64,000 bases of DNA from positions 186,001-250,000 of the forward strand of contig NZ_JACJVO010000003.1 of NCBI RefSeq assembly GCF_014212055.1. The letters are read 5' to 3'. Made by a program: the position numbers and the translations under genes. The notes beneath the pieces were generated by a model that saw only the letters and a list, made by a program, of their open reading frames with translations, did no database searches and was not told where the DNA came from. The DNA comes from Cohnella zeiphila (GTDB taxonomy: Bacteria > Bacillota > Bacilli > Paenibacillales > Paenibacillaceae). Shown in pieces: positions 25,901 to 34,205 of this stretch (its first letter is position 1; every line of letters starts with the position of its first letter).

Positions 25901-28339
25901 GCGTATTATGACGATCCGGCCTACGGCGCGCTGCTTCACGAACTGTATGCGGACAAGCAGCGCGTGCGGGGAGGCTTCGTCGTGCCGGGCGACACGTCTT
26001 CCGGCATCGTCGGCGAGCAGGCCGTCTTCTATGGAAAAGATGCCATCCCGAACGGGGGCTCGCTGCCTTCCGCCAGCCTGAACTTCACGGGTATCGGCCA
26101 TTCGGTGCTGCGGGCCGGCGAAGGGGACGATCAGCTGTACGCGCTCGTCGATTACGGCAACCACGGCGGCTATCACGGCCATCCCGACAAGCTTCACCTG
26201 GAGATCTTCGGCGAAGGGGAGCGGCTCGCGCCGGATCTCGGCATTCCGCCGTACAGCAACTCGATGTACGAATCCTATTACAAAAAGTCGTTCGCCCACA
26301 ACACCGTGCTCGTCGACGGAGATACGCAGCAGATTCCGACCGACGAGAGCGGCGCGGAAACCTACGATCCGACGAAGCTGTTCCTGCAGTCGGCACCGTT
26401 CAAGATCATGAAGAACACGTCAAGCAAGGCGTACGCGGGCATGAACCGGTATGAGCGAACTGTCGCGGTCACGGGCGATTATCTCATCGACTTGTTCAGC
26501 GTCTCCTCCGATACCGAGCATCAGTATGACTGGGTGCTGCACGGAACGGGGACGTTCGCGCCCGGCACGGAGATGAGCCCCTTCGCGGGACCGCTCGGGA
26601 CGAAGGACGCCTACCCGTTCTTCCGCAACGGCACCGTGAAGGAATTGACGGGACCTTGGGAGGGCGCTTGGAAAACGGCGGCGGGCAACGGTCTGAAGCT
26701 GTTCAGCCTGACGGGCTCCGCGGCGACGCCGTCGCAGATGATCGTCGGGGAAGCCCCGGGTCCGGGCAACGCGACGGACGTTTACACGCCGACGCTGGTC
26801 AATCGGGTGAACGCGAAGAGCGCTCAGTTCGTGAGCGTGCTTGAGCCTTATCGCGGGTCGAGCAAAATCCAGGCCGTCCGCAAATTGGACGACGGCCGGG
26901 TGGAAGTGGATCTGCTGGACGGTCGCAAGCAAGTGTTCGATTACAATGGCGGAGAAGAGCAGATCGGCGGGCTGCAGTATTCGTTCGTGGACGGCCGGAA
27001 CGATGCGGCGGCGGACGTTCAAATCACGGCAAATCTGGAAGGCGGGGAACTGAGCCTTCGTTCGGACGAACAGGACGGCCTCAACAGCATGACGGCCGTC
27101 GTATACGCTCCCGGCGTTTCCGGAGTGCAATGGAACGGGAAAGATGTATCCTTTACGACGGACAATGGCTTCGTGATGGCCAGCGTTCAAGCGGAGACGC
27201 CAACGCCTACGCCAACGCCTACGCCGACACCAACGCCGACACCGACTCCGACTCCAACACCAACGCCGACACCGACACCGACACCGACGCCAACGCCAAC
27301 GCCGTCACCGACTCCGGTGCCTACGTCATCGCCGACCGCTCCGCCGGCCGATCCGGATCGGGTTGACAAGCAAGTCCCGGCCGGAGAGTCTGCGGAGCTG
27401 TCGCTGGGAGACGAGATGACGCTTGTTGTGCCGAGGGGAGCGATCGGCCAAACGGTGAAGTACGCGATTCAGAAGCTAAGCGATCCGACCGTGCTGGACC
27501 TTTTGCTGCAAGGAAGCCCTGGGGCGCTCAGCCCGGTTTTCGAGGTTACCAAGGATCAAGCGGGCACGTTCGCGGTGCCGATCAAGCTTCGTTTTCAGTT
27601 TGACCCGTCCAAGATAAGCGCGGGTCAACGGGCCTCGGTCTATTATTATGATGAGACCGGGCATCGGTGGATCGAGATGGGCGGAACGGTCAGCGGTTCC
27701 TTCATCGAAGTCGAATCCAATCATCTGACCAAATTCGCGGTGCTTGCCGCCAGCGAGCCGAACCGGCCAAGCTTTCCGGATACGGAAGGCCACTGGGCGG
27801 CCGATGCCATCCAAGAGGCCTTGGACGCAGGCATCGTCAAGGGATATGCCGACGGGACGTTCAAGCCCGACCGGAGCGTGACGCGTGCAGAGTTTTCCGT
27901 TATGCTCATGAACGCGCTGCAGCCGGGAGCGCAGCCTTCGGAGCTTCCGGATTTTGCGGATGCCGACCGCATCGGAGATTGGGCCAAGCCGGCGATCGCG
28001 CTTGCGGTTCATGCCGGGATCCTGCACGGTTACGGCGATCATACCGTTCGGCCGAACGAGGAGTTGAACCGCGCGCAGCTCGCGGCCATGCTGGCGAATG
28101 CGTTGGGGGCGGCCGAAGAGACAGCGACGCAGGGCACGGCCGACTTCGACGACGGCACGGCCATTCCGAAGTGGGCGGCCGTCGCGGTGCGCGCGGTTCT
28201 TGAGCGAGGGCTGATTCAGGGCAGACCGGGCAACCGCTTTGAACCGGACGGCACCGTCAGCAGAGCAGAGGCCGTCACCGTTATCATCCGGCTGATGGAT
28301 GAGCTTGGGCGGACGATCCGCCCTGTCGATCAGCGCTAA
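22955..28339 (+). CDS. Giant secreted heparinase II/III-like polysaccharide lyase with SLH anchor
   Basis: A 1794-residue surface enzyme. A signal peptide ends at AQA/AD (~residue 36). Next come a beta-sandwich carbohydrate-binding-like region (~40-215), two chitobiase C-terminal-like Ig modules (~222-300 and ~307-384, each with YY(K/R)xxGVD), a second beta-sandwich (~390-545) and a CARDB-like module (~550-650). An alginate-lyase-like alpha barrel (~660-950) and a heparinase II/III domain follow, with GGYHGHPDKLHL near 1070. A Thr-Pro linker (~1415-1453), a ZU5-like module (~1470-1600) and three SLH repeats (1605-1788; TRAE, NRAQ, SRAE) end the protein. ATG at 22955 follows ATGAGGAA. It should cut a uronic-acid polymer at the cell surface and feed the adjacent importer. 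Confidence 0.85.
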   Translation: MAIRKARQRIAAWTAALMLAASFPAAVSPNAAQAADLPTVVPLSLQLNNMDSATNAAGDTVGTAGIALEANTDPAYVKEGAGSKKWKLAINVDADNPDSYIAGAALIYPKEAPNVDLNGYSALSFWAYNEKARTGDQADKPIQLRFFMKGDSEYYYYRLPLDWTGWKQVEVPLDVVKTQTSSAGVKAWGPMDYVRFDQAGVGGTTLDPTLNMYLDDIRLTGQGEVYPVAADKPSGEYVNKATVTLTSLSKPSSLSTIYYKREGVDSDFQRYTSPIVLTEDTTLVTKASVGGVDSEETTYRYTFVYRDVVENVTASPTAGTYAEPKTVALSSETDGAEIYYRIDGVDPDYRLYSEPIVVDRSQTIVAKAVLDGKTSEETSHAYRIDLSGSSSIPVGDTESFSGWSNTTPVQTPAVLGDWAGKWTDPTAPIDITDVTTAPWQTNDQLEFWLYSETASNKKVYVILSTPDDSVAGNEYFMSSFYVDWTGWKKIELPFNQFLNSNGGANLSNLTKIILHPRWYDSDPAPSPDDKLIFDALALTKNAVEPSIRSIDKSALPDSSLHYSFSLKNIGDADTAYQLTLTTPFAAGYDATFPSATDVVAKGEETDVDIQVNVPASAQAGDARQAILSVKPLQGGKETTVAMNLKVGAPREATKAHPYVMASQEQLNQAKEKIQKYVWAQDYLAAIRLKADEWVDRTVYYPSKPGGESTLYVCGDTPLVFDYDKPHEHLCPTDGQWLTGDDLDAAWRFTAHTVNMEAARNLAIVYALTGETKYALKAKEILVNYAELYPSYPLQPLNGRIFYQSLDEAVQMIDLAQAYDLIEPSGFMNEAEKYDVEQNLFAPSAKTLQGYDVGKSNWQTWHNAAIGTIGAILEDKTLMDFSVSGRSGFNFQMDNSVLSDGFWYEGAIGYHFYAQSALFDHAQALKSMGYDLFANPNFKKMYDVTLQYAFPDLGIINGNDSGKYPTSLAAPGRVVPMDYEAVYAYYDDPAYGALLHELYADKQRVRGGFVVPGDTSSGIVGEQAVFYGKDAIPNGGSLPSASLNFTGIGHSVLRAGEGDDQLYALVDYGNHGGYHGHPDKLHLEIFGEGERLAPDLGIPPYSNSMYESYYKKSFAHNTVLVDGDTQQIPTDESGAETYDPTKLFLQSAPFKIMKNTSSKAYAGMNRYERTVAVTGDYLIDLFSVSSDTEHQYDWVLHGTGTFAPGTEMSPFAGPLGTKDAYPFFRNGTVKELTGPWEGAWKTAAGNGLKLFSLTGSAATPSQMIVGEAPGPGNATDVYTPTLVNRVNAKSAQFVSVLEPYRGSSKIQAVRKLDDGRVEVDLLDGRKQVFDYNGGEEQIGGLQYSFVDGRNDAAADVQITANLEGGELSLRSDEQDGLNSMTAVVYAPGVSGVQWNGKDVSFTTDNGFVMASVQAETPTPTPTPTPTPTPTPTPTPTPTPTPTPTPTPTPTPSPTPVPTSSPTAPPADPDRVDKQVPAGESAELSLGDEMTLVVPRGAIGQTVKYAIQKLSDPTVLDLLLQGSPGALSPVFEVTKDQAGTFAVPIKLRFQFDPSKISAGQRASVYYYDETGHRWIEMGGTVSGSFIEVESNHLTKFAVLAASEPNRPSFPDTEGHWAADAIQEALDAGIVKGYADGTFKPDRSVTRAEFSVMLMNALQPGAQPSELPDFADADRIGDWAKPAIALAVHAGILHGYGDHTVRPNEELNRAQLAAMLANALGAAEETATQGTADFDDGTAIPKWAAVAVRAVLERGLIQGRPGNRFEPDGTVSRAEAVTVIIRLMDELGRTIRPVDQR
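27199..27312. repeat. Thr-Pro codon repeat (ACR-CCN)n within the lyase gene
   Basis: About 19 near-perfect six-base repeats of the type ACGCCA/ACGCCG encode an extended Thr-Pro linker between the catalytic part and the ZU5/SLH anchor. The repeat is prone to slippage in multiples of six, which would change only linker length. Confidence 0.9.
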
Positions 28340-28384
28340 CGAATCTGTAAGGTCTTATTTGCCTCAAAAAGAGAGAGGCGGCGC

Positions 28385-28521
28385 TGTAACGGAACCTAGC
28401 GAGCTTATCGGCCCAAGAAATACGGGAAATCGGCGATCTTCCGCTCCATAAGATCACCTGGTTTCGTTAGCCTCGGCAAACCGTTGATTTGGGCCGAATA
28501 GCGTCTCCTGGTTTCGTTAGC
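28385..28521. repeat. Convergent-gap repeat: two direct units 50 bp apart plus one inverted copy
   Basis: CACCTGGTTTCGTTAG (ends 28470) and CTCCTGGTTTCGTTAG (ends 28520) are 50 bases apart. An inverted copy, TAACGGAACCTAGCGAGCTT, begins at 28387 and shares the CGGCCCAA flank. This fills most of the 305-base gap between the giant lyase and the PL14-like gene; nothing else was seen there except the minus-strand terminator. Confidence 0.7.
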
Positions 28522-28568
28522 GCGGCGACTGTCCTTCAAGTTGGAAGAGCGCACCATAGGGAAGAACC

Positions 28569-28610
28569 CGAAAAAGGCGGCGAAGGGAGCAAGCTCCCGA
28601 TCGCCGCCTT
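28569..28610 (-). terminator. Intrinsic terminator of the PL14-like gene
   Basis: On the minus strand AAGGCGGCGA pairs with TCGCCGCCTT, with an inner GGGAG/CTCCC stem, followed by TTTTTC. Confidence 0.85.
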
Positions 28611-28644
28611 ACGTTTCGCTGCCGATGCCCTCGGCCGCTTGCCC

Positions 28645-29889
28645 TCAGTACAGCTGGGTGATTTTCCACCAATTGATATCGAACCCGCCCGTAATGGCAT
28701 ACAGGCCGAATTGGTAAGTGCCGGCCGGAATCTGAACGACGTGGGACACGGTCCGGTAACTGGACCAACTCCCGGTGTTGGGAACGTCGACCTCGCCCAG
28801 CACGGTTCCGCCCTCATTGATGTCCAGCGAGATCCTCCCGTTGTCGTTGGGCGAAGCGACCCGATATTCCACGAGATAGGTTCCCGTCCGCGGAATCTGG
28901 ACATTGCCGAAGGCGATCCAGTCCTGGCTGTCGATGCCGCCGACGTCCGACCCTCCGCCGGTATCCGGTGTCGGCTCCGTCATGACGCCGCTCATGGCGG
29001 TGTAATCCTCCGCTTGGAACGTGCGCCCGTAGCAGCCGCCGGTACTCAGCTCGCAGATGTCCGAGCGGTTCGTGGACACTTTCAGGTCGTCGTACCAGAT
29101 ATATGAGTCGTTAGCAGGCGCGAAAGACGAAGTGGCCCCGCCGAAAAACGAGGAGAAATACGCCTTGTCCACCAAGTCCGAGTTGCGCACGAACCGCAGC
29201 CCCGTGATGTTGGCCGCGGAGACGCCGTTGTACCAGATTTGAATCTCCCCGTCGGAATTGGCGTTGCCGTTCGCGACCGTGTTGACCTTGAGGCGTTGAA
29301 CGATATTGACCCATGTGCCCTTGGGATAGTAAATATCGGAGCCGTTGCTGTTTTTCAGAATCGCGTAATCCCCGTATTGGCCGGCATCGTCCATATGATA
29401 GTAATAGATAGCGGCTTGGCCCCCGGATCGCCAAATCATGCGCGAGCTGAAGCCGTTATAGCCGGTGCACGTCTGTCCGCCGGAGCAAGCGGCGCCTCCC
29501 GCCAGCCCGACTCCGAGCTTCCCGGCGAACTCCGTCGTTCCCCAGCTGAAGTCGCTGCTGAACCGGACCCAGTAGGACAAATAATACTCGCGCCCGGGCG
29601 TTACCTCGAACGGGGCTTGCGCGCCGGAGTTGGCCGGATCGATCTGGCCCTGCGGATAGAAAACGCGGAGGGATTGGCCGCCCGAATGATTGAAGTTGTA
29701 GCCGTCGATCCAGGTTCGGGTGCTCATGCCGTTGTCCCAGGGCGCGTTCCAGCCATCCAAAGCCCATTCGCTCAACGTGTAGGCGCTTCCTCTGGCAGGA
29801 CGCTCAAAGGTGTCGATCTTGGGAGCGGCGAAAGCGGCGGCGGCGTTCATCAGGAGCAGAACCAACAGCAGGACGATCGTTTTTCTCAT
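28645..29889 (-). CDS. Secreted PL14-like polysaccharide lyase with C-terminal CBM6
   Basis: A 414-residue exported protein. The signal peptide ends near AFA/AP (~residue 22). Residues ~25-265 resemble the PL14 (alginate/glucuronan lyase) jelly roll: FAGKLGVGLAGG, YNGFSSRMIWR and YPKGTWVNIVQRLKVN. Residues ~285-414 form a CBM6-type module (FQAEDYTAMSG ... INWWKI). ATG at 29889 follows AAGGAGG by six bases; further upstream in-frame starts are rejected. Its own terminator lies downstream. Together with the heparinase-like enzyme it suggests a uronate-containing target; the exact polymer is inference. Confidence 0.75.
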   Translation of the reverse strand: MRKTIVLLLVLLLMNAAAAFAAPKIDTFERPARGSAYTLSEWALDGWNAPWDNGMSTRTWIDGYNFNHSGGQSLRVFYPQGQIDPANSGAQAPFEVTPGREYYLSYWVRFSSDFSWGTTEFAGKLGVGLAGGAACSGGQTCTGYNGFSSRMIWRSGGQAAIYYYHMDDAGQYGDYAILKNSNGSDIYYPKGTWVNIVQRLKVNTVANGNANSDGEIQIWYNGVSAANITGLRFVRNSDLVDKAYFSSFFGGATSSFAPANDSYIWYDDLKVSTNRSDICELSTGGCYGRTFQAEDYTAMSGVMTEPTPDTGGGSDVGGIDSQDWIAFGNVQIPRTGTYLVEYRVASPNDNGRISLDINEGGTVLGEVDVPNTGSWSSYRTVSHVVQIPAGTYQFGLYAITGGFDINWWKITQLY

Positions 29890-30111
29890 CGAATGCCTCC
29901 TTCTGGGAATGTTCATCCTTTCCTTCCGGTGCCGGTGCGCTCCGATCCTCCTTTCCTCCTCCGTCACGAGCGCAGGTTTAATCTAACATCGGATCATCCG
30001 GGCGAAAATATTGAAATATTTAGATTATCGTCAAAAATATTGCTCGCCCTGCGCGAGGCTCTTATTCATTTTTTCGATTTTTCACCCTGCTTGTTGTTTG
30101 GGTTCGGCGGC

Positions 30112-30139
30112 AAAAAAGAAGGGGCGCTCATCGCGCCCA
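30112..30139 (-). terminator. Intrinsic terminator of the AraC regulator gene
   Basis: On the minus strand GGGCGC-GATGA-GCGCCC is followed by TTCTTTTTTG. Confidence 0.85.
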
Positions 30140-30161
30140 TTTACATGAATTTGCATACCGT

Positions 30162-32498
30162 TCACCCGGCCGATTCGCCGCTCCTGGCCTCCGTCAGCCC
30201 TCTTTTCTCCCGATATTGTCCCGGAGTTATTCCTTCCTGCTTCCGGAACGAGCGGATGAAGTTCTGCGGATTGTTGTAGCGGAGCCGGGCGGCGATGTCC
30301 TTCACCGGCATTTCGGTCTCCGTCAGCCATTTCTTCGCCATATGGAGCCGATAAGCGGCCAGGTATTCGCTGAACGAGACGTTCGTCTCCTTGCGGAAAA
30401 CGCTGCTCAAGTAATTCGCGTTGTAATTGAGCCGCGAAGCGCACTCCTCCAAGGACAAATCGGTGTCGTACTGGCGCTGGATCAGATCGATGATCTTCTC
30501 CGAGATGTTCTGGTATTGCGACTGCTGCCGATCCGCGAAGATGCGCAGCATCGGATGGATGACTCCCGTCCAGAACCAGTCTTCGATCTCCGGCACGGTG
30601 CTCAGGTCGATCATCTCTTCCAGCAGCGTCCCTTGGGCGCGACGGACCTGATTCAGGCTGATGCCGGATTCCTGCATCGTCATGAGCAGGCTGTTCAGGA
30701 GCCGGGCGAGCGGAACCTGATACTCCTGGGGCGACATTTCCGCGGCAAATACGTTGTCCATGAACGACCGCAGAAGCTCCTTCGCCTTCTCCCGGTCCGC
30801 GAGCTTGATCGCGTCGAGCAGCTCGTTCTCCAGATGCGACGGATAGCGAATCTTCAAGTAATGCTTGCCCGAATTGAGGTTCTCGTACTGGATGACGATG
30901 CCCTCGCCCAGCTTCAGCCGGTGCTTGAGCGCGTCGAGTCCTTCGCGGTAGGCGAGCGGAAGCTGCTTGATGTTGCGAAAAGGCAGACTCATGCCGATGC
31001 TGACCGTCAGGCTCAGGAAGCTTTGGATCTGGCGCTGCAAATTTTCGGTCGTCTCATAGAGTGCTCCGTTGAATTCGGCCGGGTCGGCGGAGGAGCTTCC
31101 GTACATGACCACGACCGTCTGGTCGATCTCCACGGGAACGAACCGGCCGGAAGGCTCGATCAGCTCCTCGATCATGTTGTGGATGGCAAACAGCAGCAGA
31201 TCGTAGTCGTTCCTGTCGTAGCGGGTCCGATCCAGCGCGTCGATCTGCAGCGTCAGAACGGCCATCTGGTTCCAGTCTTCCAGCTGCGGACCGAAGCCGA
31301 ACCCCCGAAGCTGGCCGGCCAGCTCGCCCAGCTTGACGTTCCCTTGGAACGCTTTGGCCAGATAGAAAGACCTTACCTGCTTCAGGTGCTGGTGAACCTC
31401 GCTCTCCAGCCGCGAATTCGACTGGAACAGCTGGTGGATGTGCTCGCCGATCACCTGGAATTCGTTGCTTCTCTCCCGGCCGGTGCCGGGAAGCCGGTCG
31501 TTGATCAGCTTGAGCAGTTTTTGGATGGGGGAATACATGCGCCGCGACCCGAACCATGCGATCAGCAGCGTAACGACGAGCATGAACAGGCAGACGGCCA
31601 GCGTATACAGACCGATCTTGTCGGACTCCCGCGTTAAGCTGGCGATGGACGTTAACGACAGGTAGATCCAGCCGTTGTAGGGAGAGCGGTAATACGTGAC
31701 GGAATAAGAATGCTGATCGATGCGGGATTTGAACTGGCCGGACGACTGAGAGAGCTTGTCGATCCCGCCGAATCCGGTCTCGGAGACGGGACGCCCGATC
31801 AAGTCGTGATCGGGATGGAGCAGGATGCGATACCGGTCGTCGAGCACCATGATCGTGTCGGACGCGTCCGCCGATTCGTGCTGCAGCAAGGACTCCAGGC
31901 TGCAGGCCGGGATATTGGCCATGATGAGGCCGTACGGGTTCGGCTTGTCGACCGGCAGCTTCTTGGTCAAGCCGATGCTGTAGGGGCAGACGGCGCTGCT
32001 GGCGCTCTCCTCGCTGTAAAACCAGCGCGACGGATTCAGCAGCCAGGCGCTTTGATCGTTCGACCGGAGCAGCCGGTCGAGCGGCTCCGAATAAGCGTAA
32101 TCCTTGAACCGGTACACGCCGGAATTTTTGATCATCCAATCCTGCTTCTCGTTGACGAGCACCACGTCTTCCAGCTTCGTATCGAATACCTGCATATGCC
32201 GAAGCTCGTTGCGCAGGTTGTCATATAGCGTGAAATCGGTTACATTCAAAGGGCTGTTCATGGCCCGGTTCAGCACGGCCGAGTTGACCAATTGATTCAA
32301 AGTGTGATTGACAGTCGTTAAGATTTGCTCTACATTTGCATTAATTTGTATGAGAAGCTGTTCTTTTCCTTTATTGACATGAGATTGAACTTCCCTCGCC
32401 GATGTCGCGTAGGAGAACAGGCCGATGAACAGCACCGGAACCATGCTGAGCAGAAAGCCGAACGCGGTCATCTTGGTCAAAAAACTGGAAGAACGCAT
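30162..32498 (-). CDS. Membrane-spanning AraC-family regulator with extracytoplasmic sensor
   Basis: A 778-residue regulator built like the one at 15.8 kb. A transmembrane helix is at residues ~10-30, a Cache-type extracellular domain at ~35-285, a second helix near 290-312 and a degenerate middle domain at ~370-560. The AraC HTH pair is at ~665-765 (LSLEECASRLNYNANYLSSV; DIAARLRYNNPQNFIRSFRK). SD AGGTAGGG precedes the ATG. It is divergent from a binding-protein gene with 113 bases between. A perfect cre-like site lies inside its coding region, so catabolite repression by roadblock is possible. Confidence 0.88.
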   Translation of the reverse strand: MRSSSFLTKMTAFGFLLSMVPVLFIGLFSYATSAREVQSHVNKGKEQLLIQINANVEQILTTVNHTLNQLVNSAVLNRAMNSPLNVTDFTLYDNLRNELRHMQVFDTKLEDVVLVNEKQDWMIKNSGVYRFKDYAYSEPLDRLLRSNDQSAWLLNPSRWFYSEESASSAVCPYSIGLTKKLPVDKPNPYGLIMANIPACSLESLLQHESADASDTIMVLDDRYRILLHPDHDLIGRPVSETGFGGIDKLSQSSGQFKSRIDQHSYSVTYYRSPYNGWIYLSLTSIASLTRESDKIGLYTLAVCLFMLVVTLLIAWFGSRRMYSPIQKLLKLINDRLPGTGRERSNEFQVIGEHIHQLFQSNSRLESEVHQHLKQVRSFYLAKAFQGNVKLGELAGQLRGFGFGPQLEDWNQMAVLTLQIDALDRTRYDRNDYDLLLFAIHNMIEELIEPSGRFVPVEIDQTVVVMYGSSSADPAEFNGALYETTENLQRQIQSFLSLTVSIGMSLPFRNIKQLPLAYREGLDALKHRLKLGEGIVIQYENLNSGKHYLKIRYPSHLENELLDAIKLADREKAKELLRSFMDNVFAAEMSPQEYQVPLARLLNSLLMTMQESGISLNQVRRAQGTLLEEMIDLSTVPEIEDWFWTGVIHPMLRIFADRQQSQYQNISEKIIDLIQRQYDTDLSLEECASRLNYNANYLSSVFRKETNVSFSEYLAAYRLHMAKKWLTETEMPVKDIAARLRYNNPQNFIRSFRKQEGITPGQYREKRGLTEARSGESAG
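32231..32244. promoter_or_regulatory. Candidate CcpA cre site inside the AraC gene
   Basis: TGAAATCGGTTACA matches the Firmicute cre consensus TGWAANCGNTNWCA at every fixed position, about 255 bases into the regulator gene. Internal cre sites can block elongation. One match could also occur by chance. Confidence 0.4.
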
Positions 32499-32556
32499 CC
32501 CAGATCCCTACCTTTGCCGGAAGATTCTTTCATTGTAGGGCAAAGCCCGCCCTGCC

Positions 32557-32577
32557 GACAATAATCATTGTCTCGGC
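32557..32577. promoter_or_regulatory. Candidate operator between the AraC gene and the 32.6-kb binding-protein gene
   Basis: GACAATAATCATTGTC is a perfect inverted repeat (six-base arms, 32557-32572). Its right arm continues as ATCATTGTCTCGGC, which recurs with two changes (ATGATTGTTTCGGC) upstream of the paralogous binding-protein gene at 36.4 kb. Confidence 0.45.
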
Positions 32578-32611
32578 CGATGATCATTAGACCAGAAAGG
32601 AAGGGATCTCG

Positions 32612-34147
32612 ATGCCACGCAACCGGATCGCCGTTCGACCGGCCCGCGCCGGCCGCCGTTCGGGCGCGGCGGCGATGCTCGCTCTGCTCGTTTTGCTCTG
32701 CGCTTGCGCCGATCGGGGTTCCTCTCCGGGTACGCCTTCGAACGACGGGGAGCGTCCGGTCGTGACGCTGATGGCTCCGCTCCATTTTCCGAATACCCCT
32801 TCCGATTCGATCGTCCGTTCCATCGAGAACCTGACAGGCACGAAGCTCGCGATCGAGTGGGTCCGCGACGAGATTTACACGGACAAGATGAACACGGCGC
32901 TGACGACGAGCTCGCTGAAGAAAGCGACTTTCGTAAAATACACGGACTACATTCTGATGAAGAACGCCATTCGTTCGGACCAGTTCTGGGAGATCGGGCC
33001 TTATCTCGACGATTATCCGAACCTGAAGAACCTGAATCCGAACATCCTGCTTCAAACCGCCGTCGACGGGAAAATTTACGGCTTGTACACCGAACGTCCG
33101 TCCTCGCGGCAGGGGATCATGATCCGGGAGGATTGGCTGAACCGCCTGCATCTCCAAAAGCCCGGGAATCTCGACGAGCTGTACCGGGTGATGCGGGCGT
33201 TCACGTATGACGACCCGGACGGGAACGGCAAGAACGACACCATCGGACTGACCGACCGCGACGACCTCGTGTTCGGCGCCTTCAAAACGCTGAGCTCGTA
33301 CTTCGGCACGCCGAACGATTGGGGAGTCGAGGGCGATCGGCTGGTGCCCGAATTCGAGACGAAGGGCTATCTGGACACGATGAACTTCATGAGAAAGCTG
33401 TACAAAGAGAAAATCATCAACTCGGACTTCGCGATCACGAGCAAAGACGTGCAGCGGGATCAGCTGATTCGCGGCATGGCGGGCGTCTACATCGGCGCGA
33501 TGTCGGACGTGCAGCGGCTGTCCGACGAAGCGAAGAAGGTGAATCCGGCCGCCAGGTTCACGCTCGTGAACCGGCTCGCCGGGCCCGACGGCTACAAAGT
33601 ATGGTCGATTCCGAATTTCAACGGCTTGTACCTGTTCTCGAAAAACGCGATCAAGACGGAGGAGGAGCTGAAGCAGGTTCTGGCGTTCTTCGACCGGACG
33701 ATGGATCCGGACGTGGCCAATCTGATGAAGTACGGCGAGGAAGGCAGACATTACCGGCTCGAAGGAGACGAGGTGTATCTGCCCGAGGAGAGCACGCAGC
33801 TGCGGGTGGACGAAGTCGCCTCCCTCTACGCGCTGATGATCGCCGATCTGCACAACCCGAACATCCGAAAGGTCGCCCGCCAGGAGCCGCTCTGGGAGTC
33901 GGCGGACCGGCTGATCGAGGACAACGAGAGCTTTATCGTGCCGGATCCGACCGTCGGGCTCGAATCTCGAACGTTCGACGAGAAGAGCGCGGAGCTCGGC
34001 CGAATCATCACCGACGCTACCTACAACTATATGCTCGGCAAGCTGGACGAGAGCGGATTTCGCAAGGAAGTCGAGCATTGGAAAACGAGCGGGGGAGACC
34101 AGGTGATCCGCGAGTACGAGCAGGCTTATTTCCATAGAGAGAATTGA
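32612..34147 (+). CDS. Solute-binding lipoprotein with EF-hand-like loop, without its own permeases
   Basis: A 511-residue binding lipoprotein. A long basic N-terminus leads to the lipobox LCAC (~residue 30). Near residue 200 the segment DPDGNGKNDTIGL is a calcium-binding EF-hand-like loop of the kind known in alginate-oligosaccharide binding proteins AlgQ1/AlgQ2. It aligns over its length with the importer protein at 36.4 kb but is followed by an unrelated Uma2 gene instead of permeases. Its position divergent to the membrane AraC regulator suggests it may deliver ligand to that sensor or serve the importer at 38 kb. Confidence 0.85.
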   Translation: MPRNRIAVRPARAGRRSGAAAMLALLVLLCACADRGSSPGTPSNDGERPVVTLMAPLHFPNTPSDSIVRSIENLTGTKLAIEWVRDEIYTDKMNTALTTSSLKKATFVKYTDYILMKNAIRSDQFWEIGPYLDDYPNLKNLNPNILLQTAVDGKIYGLYTERPSSRQGIMIREDWLNRLHLQKPGNLDELYRVMRAFTYDDPDGNGKNDTIGLTDRDDLVFGAFKTLSSYFGTPNDWGVEGDRLVPEFETKGYLDTMNFMRKLYKEKIINSDFAITSKDVQRDQLIRGMAGVYIGAMSDVQRLSDEAKKVNPAARFTLVNRLAGPDGYKVWSIPNFNGLYLFSKNAIKTEEELKQVLAFFDRTMDPDVANLMKYGEEGRHYRLEGDEVYLPEESTQLRVDEVASLYALMIADLHNPNIRKVARQEPLWESADRLIEDNESFIVPDPTVGLESRTFDEKSAELGRIITDATYNYMLGKLDESGFRKEVEHWKTSGGDQVIREYEQAYFHREN

Positions 34148-34205
34148 TAGGAACACGCGCGGACCGTTAAAATGAGTAGAAAATGGGAATGGCGGTGAAG
34201 CGATC

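Noticed and set aside
27187-27369. Minus-strand Val-Gly repeat frame
   Set aside because: Only the reverse of the Thr-Pro linker codons.
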